From positions 1 through 43,393 of the forward strand of contig QHSX01000047.1 of the NCBI GenBank assembly GCA_003221695.1: DNA of 43,393 nucleotides, given 5' to 3'. Position 1 is the first letter of the stretch; every line of letters begins with the position of its first letter. Source of the DNA: Candidatus Rokuibacteriota bacterium (lineage in GTDB: Bacteria; Methylomirabilota; Methylomirabilia; Rokubacteriales; CSP1-6). The position numbers were made by a program, and so were the translations under genes. Shown piece by piece: positions 1-8,308 of the stretch. Under the pieces are notes generated by a model. It had not been told where the DNA came from and ran no database searches. It saw only the letters and a list, made by a program, of their open reading frames with translations.

Positions 1-18
1 CTCCTGGGACGGGCGTAG
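1..18 (+). CDS. 3' end of an upstream gene (probably LivG-type ATPase)
   Basis: Reading from base 1 gives five codons (LLGRA) and a TAG, ending one base before the ATG of the next gene. Such tight spacing is usual between livG and livF, so the missing gene is most likely the partner ATPase or permease of the same branched-chain amino acid transporter. The identity rests on position only. Confidence 0.3.
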   Translation, partial: LLGRA

Positions 19-19
19 C

Positions 20-673
20 ATGCTGAGCCTTCGCGGTCTCGACGTCAGGCTCGGCGGCCTCTCGATCCTCCGCTCGCTCTCCCTCGAGATTCCGGCCGGT
101 GGCATCGTCGGGCTCGTCGGTCGAAACGGCGCAGGCAAGACCACGACGCTCCGGTCCATCATGGGGCTCGTGCCGGTGGTGTCGGGCAGCCTGGTCCTCG
201 ACGACCAGGACCTCGTCCGCCTCCAACCGTTCGAGCGCGGACGGCTCGGCATCGGCTACATGCCCGAAGACCGGCGCCTCATCGGCTCGCTCACCGTCAA
301 GGACAACCTCCTCGTCCCGGCCTGGGGCCAGGGTCGCCACGATGCCGACGAGCGCTGGACTGCCGTCGGCGGGCTCCTGCCCGAGCTGGATCCGCTCGCT
401 CGTCGCCTGGCGTCGACGCTCAGCGGGGGCCAGCAGAAGCTGGTCGCGCTCGGCCGGGCGCTCTCCTGCGCGCACAGCCTCCTGCTGCTGGATGAGCCGA
501 TGGAAGGCGTGTCGCCGGCGCTCTCCGCCCGCATGGCCGAGGTCGTCCGCGCCTTTCAGGCGACGAAGCCCGGCCTCGCGGTACTGGTGGCGGAATCGGA
601 CGTCAACCGGGTGCGCCTCCTGACCGAGCGCGTCGCGACGATCGAGCGCGGCGAGGTGATCCACGAGACGTGA
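20..673 (+). CDS. Branched-chain amino acid-type ABC transporter ATPase (LivF family)
   Basis: This is a 217-residue cytoplasmic ATPase that would power a LivHM-type permease. The Walker A loop GRNGAGKT lies at about residue 35, the signature is LSGGQQK and Walker B reads LLLDEPMEG, so all catalytic motifs are intact. The short length and the EDRRLIGSLTV segment after the Q-loop are typical of LivF rather than LivG. It follows the upstream partial gene almost without a gap and is the last gene of an operon that begins outside the window. The transported substrate cannot be told from the sequence; LivF proteins serve amino acids, urea, amides and aromatic acids. Confidence 0.88.
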   Translation: MLSLRGLDVRLGGLSILRSLSLEIPAGGIVGLVGRNGAGKTTTLRSIMGLVPVVSGSLVLDDQDLVRLQPFERGRLGIGYMPEDRRLIGSLTVKDNLLVPAWGQGRHDADERWTAVGGLLPELDPLARRLASTLSGGQQKLVALGRALSCAHSLLLLDEPMEGVSPALSARMAEVVRAFQATKPGLAVLVAESDVNRVRLLTERVATIERGEVIHET

Positions 674-761
674 AACGCCTTGACATCGCGCCGCGATCAC
701 GACATAAGATGGCCGCCGTCGCGCTCCGTTCAGCCGACACGAGCCGCGCGGGAGGCCCACT

Positions 762-2066
762 ATGAGAAGACTCGTCGCCCTCGGGTCCGCAGTTCTCGTC
801 CTTTCCGCCACCCTCGCCGCGTCCGCCCTCGTGTGGGCGGAGCCACTACCCTCGGCGAAACCCGAGCAGGTCGGGCTCGCCTCCGAGCGGCTCGACCGCA
901 TCGGTCAGGCGTTGCGGGCAGAGATCGAGAAGGGGAAGCTCCCGGGTGCGATCGCGCTCGTCGCCCGGAAGGGTCGCGTCGCCTACTTCGAGGCATTCGG
1001 CTCGCGCGATAAGGCGGCGGGCGCCCCGATGACCAAGGACGCGATCTTCCGCATCTACTCGATGACGAAGCCTCTGGTGTCGGTGGCCGCGATGATCGTC
1101 ATGGAAGACGGGCGTCTCGTGCTGACAGACCCGGTGTCGCGGTTCCTTCCTCAGCTCACAAAACTCCAGGTGAGCGTGCCCAGGGCCGACTCGACGTTCG
1201 CCCGGGTGACCTACACCCTGGTCCCTTCCGAGCGGGAGCCGACGATTCAGGACTTGCTCCGGCATACGTCGGGCCTGGTCTACGGCGAAATCACCCAGAA
1301 CGCCCCCGTCAAGGAAGCCTACGCGAAGGCCGGCGTGTTCCAGCCGGCAGGGCTCCCGTACGACGCGCGCGGCGTGACGCCCGCCGAGGAGGTCGAGGGG
1401 CTCGGCAAGGCGCCGCTCGCCCACCAGCCCGGGACGGTGTGGGAGTACAGCCTGGCGTCGGATGTGCTCGGCCGCGTGATCGAGGCCGCGTCGGGCATGC
1501 GCCTGGCGGAGTTCCTCGACAAGCGTCTGTTCGGGCCGCTCAAGATGGTCGACTCGGGTTTCTGGGTGCCGAAGGAGAAGATGGACCGGCTGGCGCAGCC
1601 CGCGCCGGACAATCCGATCAGGGTCATCGACGTCTCGGCGACGCCGAAGAACGACTCCGGCGGGGCCGGCGGCGTCTCGACGACGATGGACTACACCCGC
1701 TTCTGTCAGATGCTCCTGAACAGTGGCAAGCTCGACGGCGCGCGAGTCCTGAGCCGCAGCACCGTGGCCCTCATGACCTCGGACCACCTCGCGCGGATCA
1801 GCACGCCCGTCACTCCCGGCGAGCTCCTGCTCGGCACGCCGGGCTACACGTTCGGCCTCGGCTTCGCGGTGCGCCAGGGCCCCGGTGTGGCCGGTGTTCC
1901 GGGATCGCAAGGCGAGTTCATGTGGGCGGGCTTTGCCGGCACCTACTTCTGGGTGGACCCGAAGGAGGAGCTCCTGGGCGTCCTGATGACCCAGGCGCCG
2001 AGCCCCGAGCGGGCCTTTTATCGGAGGCTCTTCAAGCAGCTCGTCTATCAGGCGATCGCCGACTAG
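762..2066 (+). CDS. Secreted serine hydrolase, beta-lactamase class C / esterase family
   Basis: A 434-residue protein with a signal peptide (residues 1-26, hydrophobic core ending ASALVWA). The nucleophile motif SxxK is S100-M-T-K103, followed by an HTSGL segment and a tyrosine motif in WEYSLASD that takes the place of YxN. These mark the class C beta-lactamase-like hydrolases, which include esterases, D-aminopeptidases and EstB-type enzymes. True beta-lactamase activity is unlikely because the YxN and KTG signatures are not classical. The ATG is preceded by GGGAGG at good spacing. It stands alone between the liv genes and a convergent pair, probably with its own promoter. The likely role is periplasmic ester or amide hydrolysis, substrate unknown. 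Confidence 0.85.
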   Translation: MRRLVALGSAVLVLSATLAASALVWAEPLPSAKPEQVGLASERLDRIGQALRAEIEKGKLPGAIALVARKGRVAYFEAFGSRDKAAGAPMTKDAIFRIYSMTKPLVSVAAMIVMEDGRLVLTDPVSRFLPQLTKLQVSVPRADSTFARVTYTLVPSEREPTIQDLLRHTSGLVYGEITQNAPVKEAYAKAGVFQPAGLPYDARGVTPAEEVEGLGKAPLAHQPGTVWEYSLASDVLGRVIEAASGMRLAEFLDKRLFGPLKMVDSGFWVPKEKMDRLAQPAPDNPIRVIDVSATPKNDSGGAGGVSTTMDYTRFCQMLLNSGKLDGARVLSRSTVALMTSDHLARISTPVTPGELLLGTPGYTFGLGFAVRQGPGVAGVPGSQGEFMWAGFAGTYFWVDPKEELLGVLMTQAPSPERAFYRRLFKQLVYQAIAD

Positions 2067-2071
2067 CCCCG

Positions 2072-2734
2072 CTACCACGCGAGGTTCAGCGCCCTGGTGA
2101 GAAACGCCATGAGCGGGCTCATCGTCGTGCAGGCGCGCACGAACGCCCGAGGGAAGCCTGGACTGCGCACGGCGGCATCGGGGAACGCCACGCGCGTGAT
2201 GAAGTCCTTGAGCTTGAGGTCTTCGATGTAGGGGTGGGTCGGGTCGTAGCCCCGCGGCGGCCGGCTCAGTCGCTCGCCATCGATCGGAAGTCTCCGCCGA
2301 AGCACCGCCTGCCACGCGCTCGGCCTGTGCGCGATCCGCTCCCGGACTCTCTCCAGCGTCGTCGCGTCGGGATGCCAGAGCCCGGCGGCGGCGAAGCAGT
2401 GGCCCGGCTCGAGATGCAGGTAGAATCCAGGCGCGTGCACGTCCCGGTCGCTGGCGGCGTGGGGAAAATGCGCGGCGGCGTGGGTCTTGTACGGGCTCTT
2501 GTCCCGCGCGAATCGGATGTCACGGTAGATGCGGAACATCGAGCCGCCTTGGAGGTGACGGCTGATCGTGCGCAGCCGCGGCCCCACCTCGGCGATGAAG
2601 CGGAGAAGGGGCTCGCGCACGAGCGACTCGTAGCGAGCCTTATGCTCTAGGAACCACTCACGGTTGTTGTTCTTCCGGAGCTCCCGCAGGAACTCGAACA
2701 GCTCGGCGGAGAACCGCAGCTCCGTTCGCTTCAC
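2072..2734 (-). CDS. DUF2461 family protein
   Basis: A protein of about 220 residues, the usual length of the DUF2461/TIGR02453 family. Recognisable blocks are FLRELRKNNNREWF near the N terminus, then FRIYRDIRFARDKSPYKTH and a GFYLHLEPG segment. The function of the family is not established; it is a soluble cytoplasmic protein. The GTG start overlaps the TGA of the upstream gene (GTGA), which fixes the start and implies translational coupling to the secreted beta-propeller protein. The open frame continues upstream through that gene, but only the part after the overlap resembles the family. It ends 5 bases from the convergent serine hydrolase stop. Confidence 0.87.
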   Translation of the reverse strand: MKRTELRFSAELFEFLRELRKNNNREWFLEHKARYESLVREPLLRFIAEVGPRLRTISRHLQGGSMFRIYRDIRFARDKSPYKTHAAAHFPHAASDRDVHAPGFYLHLEPGHCFAAAGLWHPDATTLERVRERIAHRPSAWQAVLRRRLPIDGERLSRPPRGYDPTHPYIEDLKLKDFITRVAFPDAAVRSPGFPRAFVRACTTMSPLMAFLTRALNLAW

Positions 2735-4908
2735 CGAGCGAGCGGATCGGGACGGAGCTGGAACTTCACGACCTTGCTCGTGGTCCCTTTGCCCCCTTCG
2801 ACGTGGAAGGGCGCTCTGGTGCTGTAGGTCGCCCACAGTCCCTTGCCCTTCCAGCCTCCATTCGGATCGTCGATGCGTCCGTCCATCCACTTGGTGTAGA
2901 AGCCCATGGGATACGGCACGCGGAGGTTGACGAACGCGCCGTTCACGAAGGCCAGCAGCGACTCGTTGGCGTTGCCCGTGGCGATGGGCACGTCCCTGCC
3001 CAGCCCGAACGTATCGTGCTGATCGACCCACGTGTAATAGCTCGCCTCGGCGCTGCCAGGGTCCGTCACGTTCGTGAGCTGTGGCCCGGGGAATGGATGG
3101 AGCGTCCAGCCTTCGGGACAGTGCTGCCCGGTCGCGGTGGGCCCGTTGAGCGGCCCCTGACACCGGCGCCGGTCGAAGCTCGCGAGATGTCCGCTCGCCA
3201 GAGGCGTCCAGACGACGCCGCGGCGATCGATATCCATGCCGCGTGGTCCGTATCCCGGGAAGGGCGGCTCGAACACTTCCGCCAACGCCGTCGCCGGCGG
3301 ATTCGGTCCCGGATTGAGCCGAATGACGTAACCGGGAAAGCCCAGGACCGAGCCCCATACGGTCCCGTCGGCCGGGTTCACGGCGACTCCGTAGAAGGCC
3401 GCCGCGACCCGCTTATCCTTGGCGGAATCGACCGGCTCGTTGGGCTCCACATAGTCGTCCCGCTTGCCGTTGCCGTTGGTGTCGAGGATGAGCGCGGTCC
3501 ACCCCTGAGATTTCGCCTCGTCGCCGGTCTCGTCGAACGTCTTCCGGTTCAGCCAGCCGATGACGCCGCTGGTGGGGCCGCCGGCGCTGGTCCACAGCGT
3601 ATTGTTGGCGTCCTCCGCGAACACCAGATGATGGGTGGAGAAGCACGTGCTGATCAGCGTGATCTTCCCGGTCTTCGGATCGTACATCGAGAGGTGGCGG
3701 TTGGACTGTTCGAGCGGGAACAGCGTTGCGGACGGATGGTCCGATCCCTTCTTGCAGAAGCCGGGATTCGCCGGCGGGCGCACTCGCGAAGTGAACCAGA
3801 CCCGGCCGTGCTCGTCGAACATCGGATTGTGCATGCTCGTCTGACTGTCCCAGATCGGTTCGTCGCCCCAGTACGGCGACGGCGCCATCGGGTTTCGCTT
3901 CGACGAAGGCGTGTTCGGATCGCGCACCGGCATTTTCAGCTGGCTCGCCTTGTGATTCACCGGGTCCAGGATCGGTGCGACATCGGTGCTCTCCTCGGTC
4001 GCCCCGTAGATCAGGCCGTTCGCGTTGACCGTCGGGTTGCGCTTGTCGGTCGAGACCTCGTCGTGCAGGTAGTGCTTGGGGCCGGCCCAGTCCCACATCG
4101 TGATCACGACGTTTCGCTCGATGCCTTGGGGCCGTGACGGCCTGGACGCGGGGAGCTCGCCGGCGGCGATCCGGTCGGTCCACTCCGCGAACAATTTGAA
4201 CGCGCGTGGAGCGTCGAGCCTGGCGATGGCGTTCACCATCTGCGTCATGGCCTGGCCAGACTGGATGCGCCGTGCCCACGCCTCTTCCGAGGATTTGAAA
4301 TAGCCGAATTCTTTCGGAATCGTCCGGGTCGCCTTGTTGCCCAGTTGGTGACACGTGTAGCAGCCGTTGGTCTTGACGACGTCCAGCCACTGGCCCTGAC
4401 TCTTGAGCAACGCCGGCATGCCGTTGCCGTTCGGGCCCGTGCCGGGGAACTCGCGCTTGTCCGGCACTCTGAGCATGGAGTACCAGTAGATGGCCGGGTA
4501 ATATTCCGCCGCCGTCGCCGCATTCGGCGCCACCACCGATTTCAGATTCACGATCTTGCCCGGTGCGGTTCGAGCCTTGGACGAATCCACCAGCCCGTAG
4601 CCACGGACCCAGACGCTGTACGTCGCCTTTGGAAGGTCGGGCACCACGTAGCGGCCCCGATCGTCGGTGACCACGATCTTGACGAATTTCGTGGGGAGGT
4701 CGGTCGTCTCGGCGATCACCCAGACGCCGGCCTCGGGTCCGTTCGGGCCGGTGACCACGCCGCCGATATCGTCGTCGTCGATGCGGACCACGTCGCCGGG
4801 GCCCTGTTGGGCACTCGACCGGCTGGGCGACGCGGCAACGGAAACCGCGAGCGCAAGTCCCACCAGGCTGACCGACACGCCTCGCGCCAAAGGTCTCGTC
4901 GCTCTCAT
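2731..4908 (-). CDS. Secreted protein: carboxypeptidase-regulatory-like domain, CxxCH haem motif and Vgb-like beta-propeller
   Basis: A 725-residue exported protein. Residues 1-34 form a signal peptide ending SSAQQ. A carboxypeptidase-regulatory-like beta-sandwich follows (about 48-122, with GPNGPEAGVWV and TDDRGRYVVPDLP). A single c-type haem site C183-Y-T-C-H187 comes next. The remainder has repeated blades resembling virginiamycin B lyase/SMP-30 propellers (for example DEHGRVWFTSRVR, NTLWTSAGGP, RRGVVWTPLASGH). The ATG at 4908 has GGGAGGG upstream; an ATG 48 bases further out has no ribosome site and would bury the signal peptide. The role is probably a periplasmic redox or binding protein; substrate unknown. 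It is coupled by a 4-base overlap to the DUF2461 gene. Confidence 0.8.
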   Translation of the reverse strand: MRATRPLARGVSVSLVGLALAVSVAASPSRSSAQQGPGDVVRIDDDDIGGVVTGPNGPEAGVWVIAETTDLPTKFVKIVVTDDRGRYVVPDLPKATYSVWVRGYGLVDSSKARTAPGKIVNLKSVVAPNAATAAEYYPAIYWYSMLRVPDKREFPGTGPNGNGMPALLKSQGQWLDVVKTNGCYTCHQLGNKATRTIPKEFGYFKSSEEAWARRIQSGQAMTQMVNAIARLDAPRAFKLFAEWTDRIAAGELPASRPSRPQGIERNVVITMWDWAGPKHYLHDEVSTDKRNPTVNANGLIYGATEESTDVAPILDPVNHKASQLKMPVRDPNTPSSKRNPMAPSPYWGDEPIWDSQTSMHNPMFDEHGRVWFTSRVRPPANPGFCKKGSDHPSATLFPLEQSNRHLSMYDPKTGKITLISTCFSTHHLVFAEDANNTLWTSAGGPTSGVIGWLNRKTFDETGDEAKSQGWTALILDTNGNGKRDDYVEPNEPVDSAKDKRVAAAFYGVAVNPADGTVWGSVLGFPGYVIRLNPGPNPPATALAEVFEPPFPGYGPRGMDIDRRGVVWTPLASGHLASFDRRRCQGPLNGPTATGQHCPEGWTLHPFPGPQLTNVTDPGSAEASYYTWVDQHDTFGLGRDVPIATGNANESLLAFVNGAFVNLRVPYPMGFYTKWMDGRIDDPNGGWKGKGLWATYSTRAPFHVEGGKGTTSKVVKFQLRPDPLAR

Positions 4909-5003
4909 GGCCGTGACCCTCCCGACGGTAGGGGAATTCCCAACCGGCAGCAACAAGATTGATCGACGGCTATCCTGCTCGACGCGCTAGGATGGAGGCC
5001 GCC

Positions 5004-5498
5004 ATGACACAGTCGCTGGAGCAGCTGCTGCAGGCGCAGGTCGCGCGGTGGAGCGAGCGCGTGCCCGACTGGGACGCGTTCGCCGACGCCAAGATCGACG
5101 GGTACCGGCGCGCTCAGCATCGGTTCATCGGCGCCGGCGCCTCAGGGAAGGCCGACGGCCGGTCCATTCCCGCCGAGCACTTCACGCTGAGCGTCATGCT
5201 CGTGCCACCCGGCCAGGGGAACGCGGCGCATGCGCACGAGTGCGAGGAAGTTTTCTTCATCCTGCAGGGCCAGGTGAAGATCTTCTTCCAGGACGCGACG
5301 GGCTGGCGCGCGGAAACGGTGCTCGGGCCGTGGGACTGCGTGTCCTGCCCGGCCAACGTCGTTCACGGTTTCGAGAACGTCGGGCTCGAGCCGGCCTACC
5401 TTCAAGTCATGCTCGGCAAGGCGCGCCCGGACCTCATGAGCTACGCGGACAGCGACCTCCAAGCCCGCCGCGACGAACACCTACGGAGCACACGCTAG
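5004..5498 (+). CDS. Cupin-domain protein
   Basis: A 164-residue cytoplasmic protein with a single conserved cupin barrel. The core metal-binding motif is visible as AAHAHECEEVFFILQG, followed by the second motif near NVVHGFENVG. The His and Glu ligands suggest a bound divalent metal. The ATG at 5004 is chosen because GGAGG precedes it by 6 bases; two in-frame starts further upstream lack such a site. Cupins of this size are dioxygenases, isomerases or ligand sensors, and the sequence does not decide which. It is divergent from the CxxCH/propeller gene and convergent with DinB. Confidence 0.82.
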   Translation: MTQSLEQLLQAQVARWSERVPDWDAFADAKIDGYRRAQHRFIGAGASGKADGRSIPAEHFTLSVMLVPPGQGNAAHAHECEEVFFILQGQVKIFFQDATGWRAETVLGPWDCVSCPANVVHGFENVGLEPAYLQVMLGKARPDLMSYADSDLQARRDEHLRSTR

Positions 5499-5523
5499 AA
5501 CCGCGCTCGAGAGCCCTGCGGTT
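5499..5523. terminator. Hairpin between convergent genes
   Basis: The arms AACCGC (5499-5504) and GCGGTT (5518-5523) enclose a second stem GCTC/GAGC with a small CCT bulge. It lies directly after the cupin stop and before the convergent DinB stop, so it may end transcription in both directions. No T-tract is present. Confidence 0.4.
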
Positions 5524-5534
5524 GGTCCGTCACC

Positions 5535-6017
5535 TCACTTGGTGCCGAGGGCGGCGCGGATGCTGCCGAGGTGGTCGTTGACGTGCTTGATGAGGACCTG
5601 CTCCACCACTTGCTGGGTGGACATGGGCGGCAGGCCGATGAGGACGCCGCCGGTCCGGTCGAGCTCCGCGTCCGAGAGCCCGCGGACGATGGCGGCCGCC
5701 GTGGCGGCGTTCTTCCTGTGCAGCTCGAGCGTCTCGGCCTTGGTACAGGTGGCGTGCTCCTTCGCGTGCTGCGCGTTCATCTGGTCGAGTTGCGCCATCG
5801 TCATGCTGGGGCCCGATTTCCCGCCCGCGACGGTCTTGACGATGTTCGAGATACCGGCGTGTCCCTGGGCGATATGATGCGCCACCACGCCGACCGACCA
5901 CTTCTCACCTGCCGTCAGTTTCTTCCAGTCCGCGTCGCTCAGCCGTGTGATGACGTCAGTCACGGCCTTGGTGGCTTCCTCGAACCGCTTCGCGAGGGCG
6001 TCTGCGCGTGCTCCCAT
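5535..6017 (-). CDS. DinB-family (mycothiol/bacillithiol-dependent-type) protein
   Basis: A 160-residue four-helix protein of the DinB/DUF664 superfamily. The metal-binding His pattern is seen in WSVGVVAHHIAQGH and near the C terminus in LIKHVNDHLGSIR, with a WKKLTAGEKWSVG block before the first. Family members are thiol-dependent transferases or damage-inducible proteins; the exact reaction is unknown. The ATG at 6017 is preceded by AAAGGAGG at ideal spacing, so the longer upstream frame is not used. It is divergent from the DUF6152 gene and probably monocistronic. Confidence 0.82.
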   Translation of the reverse strand: MGARADALAKRFEEATKAVTDVITRLSDADWKKLTAGEKWSVGVVAHHIAQGHAGISNIVKTVAGGKSGPSMTMAQLDQMNAQHAKEHATCTKAETLELHRKNAATAAAIVRGLSDAELDRTGGVLIGLPPMSTQQVVEQVLIKHVNDHLGSIRAALGTK

Positions 6018-6123
6018 TGGGTCCTCCTTTGTCAAAACATAGTGCTCCGACTCCCCGTCATCGCGCAAGCGCCTCCACGACCAGCTCTGGTACGCTGAGC
6101 GCATTCCCTCCAGGAGGTGGAAG

Positions 6124-6486
6124 ATGCAACGGCGGATGTTTGTGGCAGTCGCGATCGGCGGGATGCTCGGGCTGCTGGCCGCGGCCCCGGTGCTGGCGCA
6201 CCACGGCTGGAGCGGCTACGACGCCAGCCAGACCCTCGACCTCACCGGGGTGATCCGTGAGGCGGGCTACGAGCACCCGCACGGTCACGTGCGGCTCGAG
6301 GTCCCGGGCAAGACCTGGCTGGTCGTCCTGGCGCCGCCGTCACGGATGGAGCGCCGCGGCCTGCCGCAGACAACCCTCCAGGTCGGCGCGACGGCGACGG
6401 TGGTCGGCTACCCGCACCGCACCAATCCCGAGGAGATGCGCGCGGAGCGGATCACGATCGACGGAAAGACCGTCGAGCTGCGTTGA
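6124..6486 (+). CDS. DUF6152-like exported protein
   Basis: A 120-residue protein with an N-terminal signal peptide (residues 1-25, ending PVLAHHGW). The mature part begins HHGWSGYDASQTLDLTG and contains EHPHGHVRLEV, a pattern known from DUF6152 proteins, small periplasmic beta-barrel-like proteins of unknown function often next to membrane proteins of copper or redox context. The several histidines after the signal peptide could bind metal; this is inference. CAGGAGGTGG lies just before the ATG. Its TGA overlaps the TTG start of the next membrane protein, so the two are probably made together. Confidence 0.78.
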   Translation: MQRRMFVAVAIGGMLGLLAAAPVLAHHGWSGYDASQTLDLTGVIREAGYEHPHGHVRLEVPGKTWLVVLAPPSRMERRGLPQTTLQVGATATVVGYPHRTNPEEMRAERITIDGKTVELR

Positions 6487-6980
6487 CGCACGAGCCGCTC
6501 GGCGCGGCCTGGCTCGTCTGGCTCGAGACCACGGCGCTGGCGCAAGCCATGCGCCAGTGGCTCTGGCTGTACCCGGTCGTGGAGATCGTCCACATCGTCG
6601 GCATCGTCCTTCTCGTGGGCGCCGCCGCGATGTTCGACCTCCGGCTCCTGGGCGTCTCCCGTCGCCTCCCGGTGGCGGAGATGGCGCGCCATCTGCTGCC
6701 GTGGGCGCGACTAGGTCTCGGCGTGATGGTGCCGACCGGGCTCCTGATGTTCTCGGCGCACGCCACGGAGTTCGCCGCGAACCCCGCCTTTCGGCTCAAG
6801 CTGGCGCTCGTCGCGGCGGCCTGTCTCAACGCCGCTGTCTTCCACCGCTGGCCGTTCCGCTCCGTGAGCGCGTGGAATGTCGACGCCGAGTCGCCACCGG
6901 CGGCCAAGCTCGCGGCCGGGTTGTCGCTGACGCTCTGGTTCGGTGTGATCGCGTGCGGCCGGCTGCTCGCCTATCTGTGA
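6483..6980 (+). CDS. Integral membrane protein (DUF6644/DUF2214-like)
   Basis: A 165-residue protein with about four membrane segments: around residues 28-52 (VEIVHIVGIVLLVGAAAMF), 72-92, 105-122 and 145-163. The HxxG pattern in VEIVHIVGIVLL resembles DUF6644/DUF2214 proteins, in which histidines in membrane helices suggest haem or copper handling; that function is not proven. The TTG start overlaps the stop of the DUF6152 gene (TTGA), so translation is probably coupled. Together they look like a small exported-plus-membrane pair. Confidence 0.72.
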   Translation: MTHEPLGAAWLVWLETTALAQAMRQWLWLYPVVEIVHIVGIVLLVGAAAMFDLRLLGVSRRLPVAEMARHLLPWARLGLGVMVPTGLLMFSAHATEFAANPAFRLKLALVAAACLNAAVFHRWPFRSVSAWNVDAESPPAAKLAAGLSLTLWFGVIACGRLLAYL

Positions 6981-7133
6981 GTCGCGGCGTGCCGGCTTGC
7001 GCTGCGTGGGAGCCAGGATGACACCCTCGTCCAGTCTGGAAATGCCTATCGCATAATCGTTGCTCCCCCAATCCGCCCCGGAGCGAGCCGGGCATTGAAT
7101 ATGCTGATCCTGCTTCACGGGGTGCCGCTCATG

Positions 7134-7355
7134 GCAAACTTCTCGCTGTTCAAGATCAAGGCGACCGTGGAGACCGGCGCGATGCTCTTGCCAGAAGACC
7201 AAATGGACAAGACGCTCGAGGAACTGCGCGGCAAGCTGAAGAGTCTTGGCCTGGCGGTCCTGTCCATCACGCGCATGGACGTGGGAGTCGCGCAACCTGA
7301 GGAGCCGGTCGACGCGAAAGACCCCTGGAGTTTTCGAGGACAGGCTCGGGAGTAA
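7134..7355 (+). CDS. Small hypothetical protein
   Basis: A possible 73-residue soluble protein, not recognised. The composition looks natural, with segments such as SLFKIKATVETG and LEELRGKLKSLGLAVLSITRMD that suggest a strand-helix-strand fold. A weak GGGGTG precedes the ATG at 7134; an in-frame ATG at 7101 is an alternative. It lies alone in a 470-base stretch between the membrane protein and the end of the liv operon. The rest of that stretch shows nothing recognisable. Confidence 0.42.
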   Translation, partial: ANFSLFKIKATVETGAMLLPEDQMDKTLEELRGKLKSLGLAVLSITRMDVGVAQPEEPVDAKDPWSFRGQARE

Positions 7356-7448
7356 ATACTCGCTCGCCCCTTGTGCCTCGACACGTGCCACGGACCTCGC
7401 GGAACCGAGACCAGGCCTCCCAGCAGTTCATGTAGAGAACCTTCCCTC

Positions 7449-8279
7449 TCAGATCGTGATCGTGCGGAAGCGGAGGATGATCACGGCCAGAATCACGATG
7501 GTGAGGCTGCCGAGGACTGGATTGCCGTACGAGCTGACGAGGACCTGGGCGCCGCCGAGAACAAGCGCGGCCAGCGCCAGGTTCAGGAGCGACACCCCGG
7601 CCACCAGGACCAGCATGAAGGCGTTGATGAGCCAGGGGACGCCGAGGTTCGGATGGACGCTGACGAGCGGGGTGAGGAGGGCGCCGGCCAGGGCGGCCAG
7701 CCCGGCCCCCAGGCCGAAGGTCACGAATCGCACGAGCCTCGTATTGATGCCCAGCGCCTGCGCCAGCTCCTCGTTCATGATCACCGCCCGGGCCACGATG
7801 CCAATCTGCGTGCGCTGCATCACGAGCCACACGCCCACGCCCAGGACGACCGCGAGCAGCAGCAGCACAAGGCGGTATTCGGAGTACGTCGCCCCGCCGA
7901 TATTCACCGCCCGGCCGATCGCGCTCTCGGCGAAGCGGATCTCCCGGCCGAAGTACAGCGTGATGAGCTGCACGACGATGATGTTGAGCCCCCAGGTGGC
8001 GAGGATGGTGTCCATGGGCCGCGCGTAAAGCCCGCGGAGCACCCGCCATTCCACCAGCGCCGCGCCGGCGACGCCGATGACGAAGGCGACAAGGAGCGCC
8101 GTCCACGGGTTCCAGCCGAGCCCGGTCGTGACGACGCCGGCGTAGGCGCCGACCGCGAGGAACGCGCCGTGGGCCAGGTTGATGATCTTGAGGACGCCGT
8201 AGACGATCAGGAGGCCGAGCGCGACGATGTACAGCACGCCAGCGGTCGTGACGACGTCGAGCAGCTGGGTGGTGAACAC
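7449..8279 (-). CDS. Branched-chain amino acid-type ABC permease (LivH family)
   Basis: A 276-residue inner-membrane permease of the LivH/UrtB type, with about eight hydrophobic segments. The N terminus carries the conserved block GLLIVYGVLKIINLAHGAFL, and the EWRVLRGLYARPMDTILATWG stretch corresponds to the cytoplasmic loop that contacts the ATPase. The start is GTG with GGGGAGG upstream. It is the last gene of a minus-strand operon (livM-livG fusion, livF, livK, livH), lying 29 bases after livK. Placing livH last is an unusual order. Confidence 0.9.
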   Translation of the reverse strand: MFTTQLLDVVTTAGVLYIVALGLLIVYGVLKIINLAHGAFLAVGAYAGVVTTGLGWNPWTALLVAFVIGVAGAALVEWRVLRGLYARPMDTILATWGLNIIVVQLITLYFGREIRFAESAIGRAVNIGGATYSEYRLVLLLLAVVLGVGVWLVMQRTQIGIVARAVIMNEELAQALGINTRLVRFVTFGLGAGLAALAGALLTPLVSVHPNLGVPWLINAFMLVLVAGVSLLNLALAALVLGGAQVLVSSYGNPVLGSLTIVILAVIILRFRTITI

Positions 8280-8308
8280 GGCGCCCGGCCTCCCCTCGCG
8301 ACCCGCGC

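Noticed and set aside
846-2315. Long minus-strand open frame opposite the serine hydrolase
   Set aside because: It has low-complexity Arg/His/Glu composition typical of antisense frames in GC-rich genes, and the plus-strand gene has full motifs.
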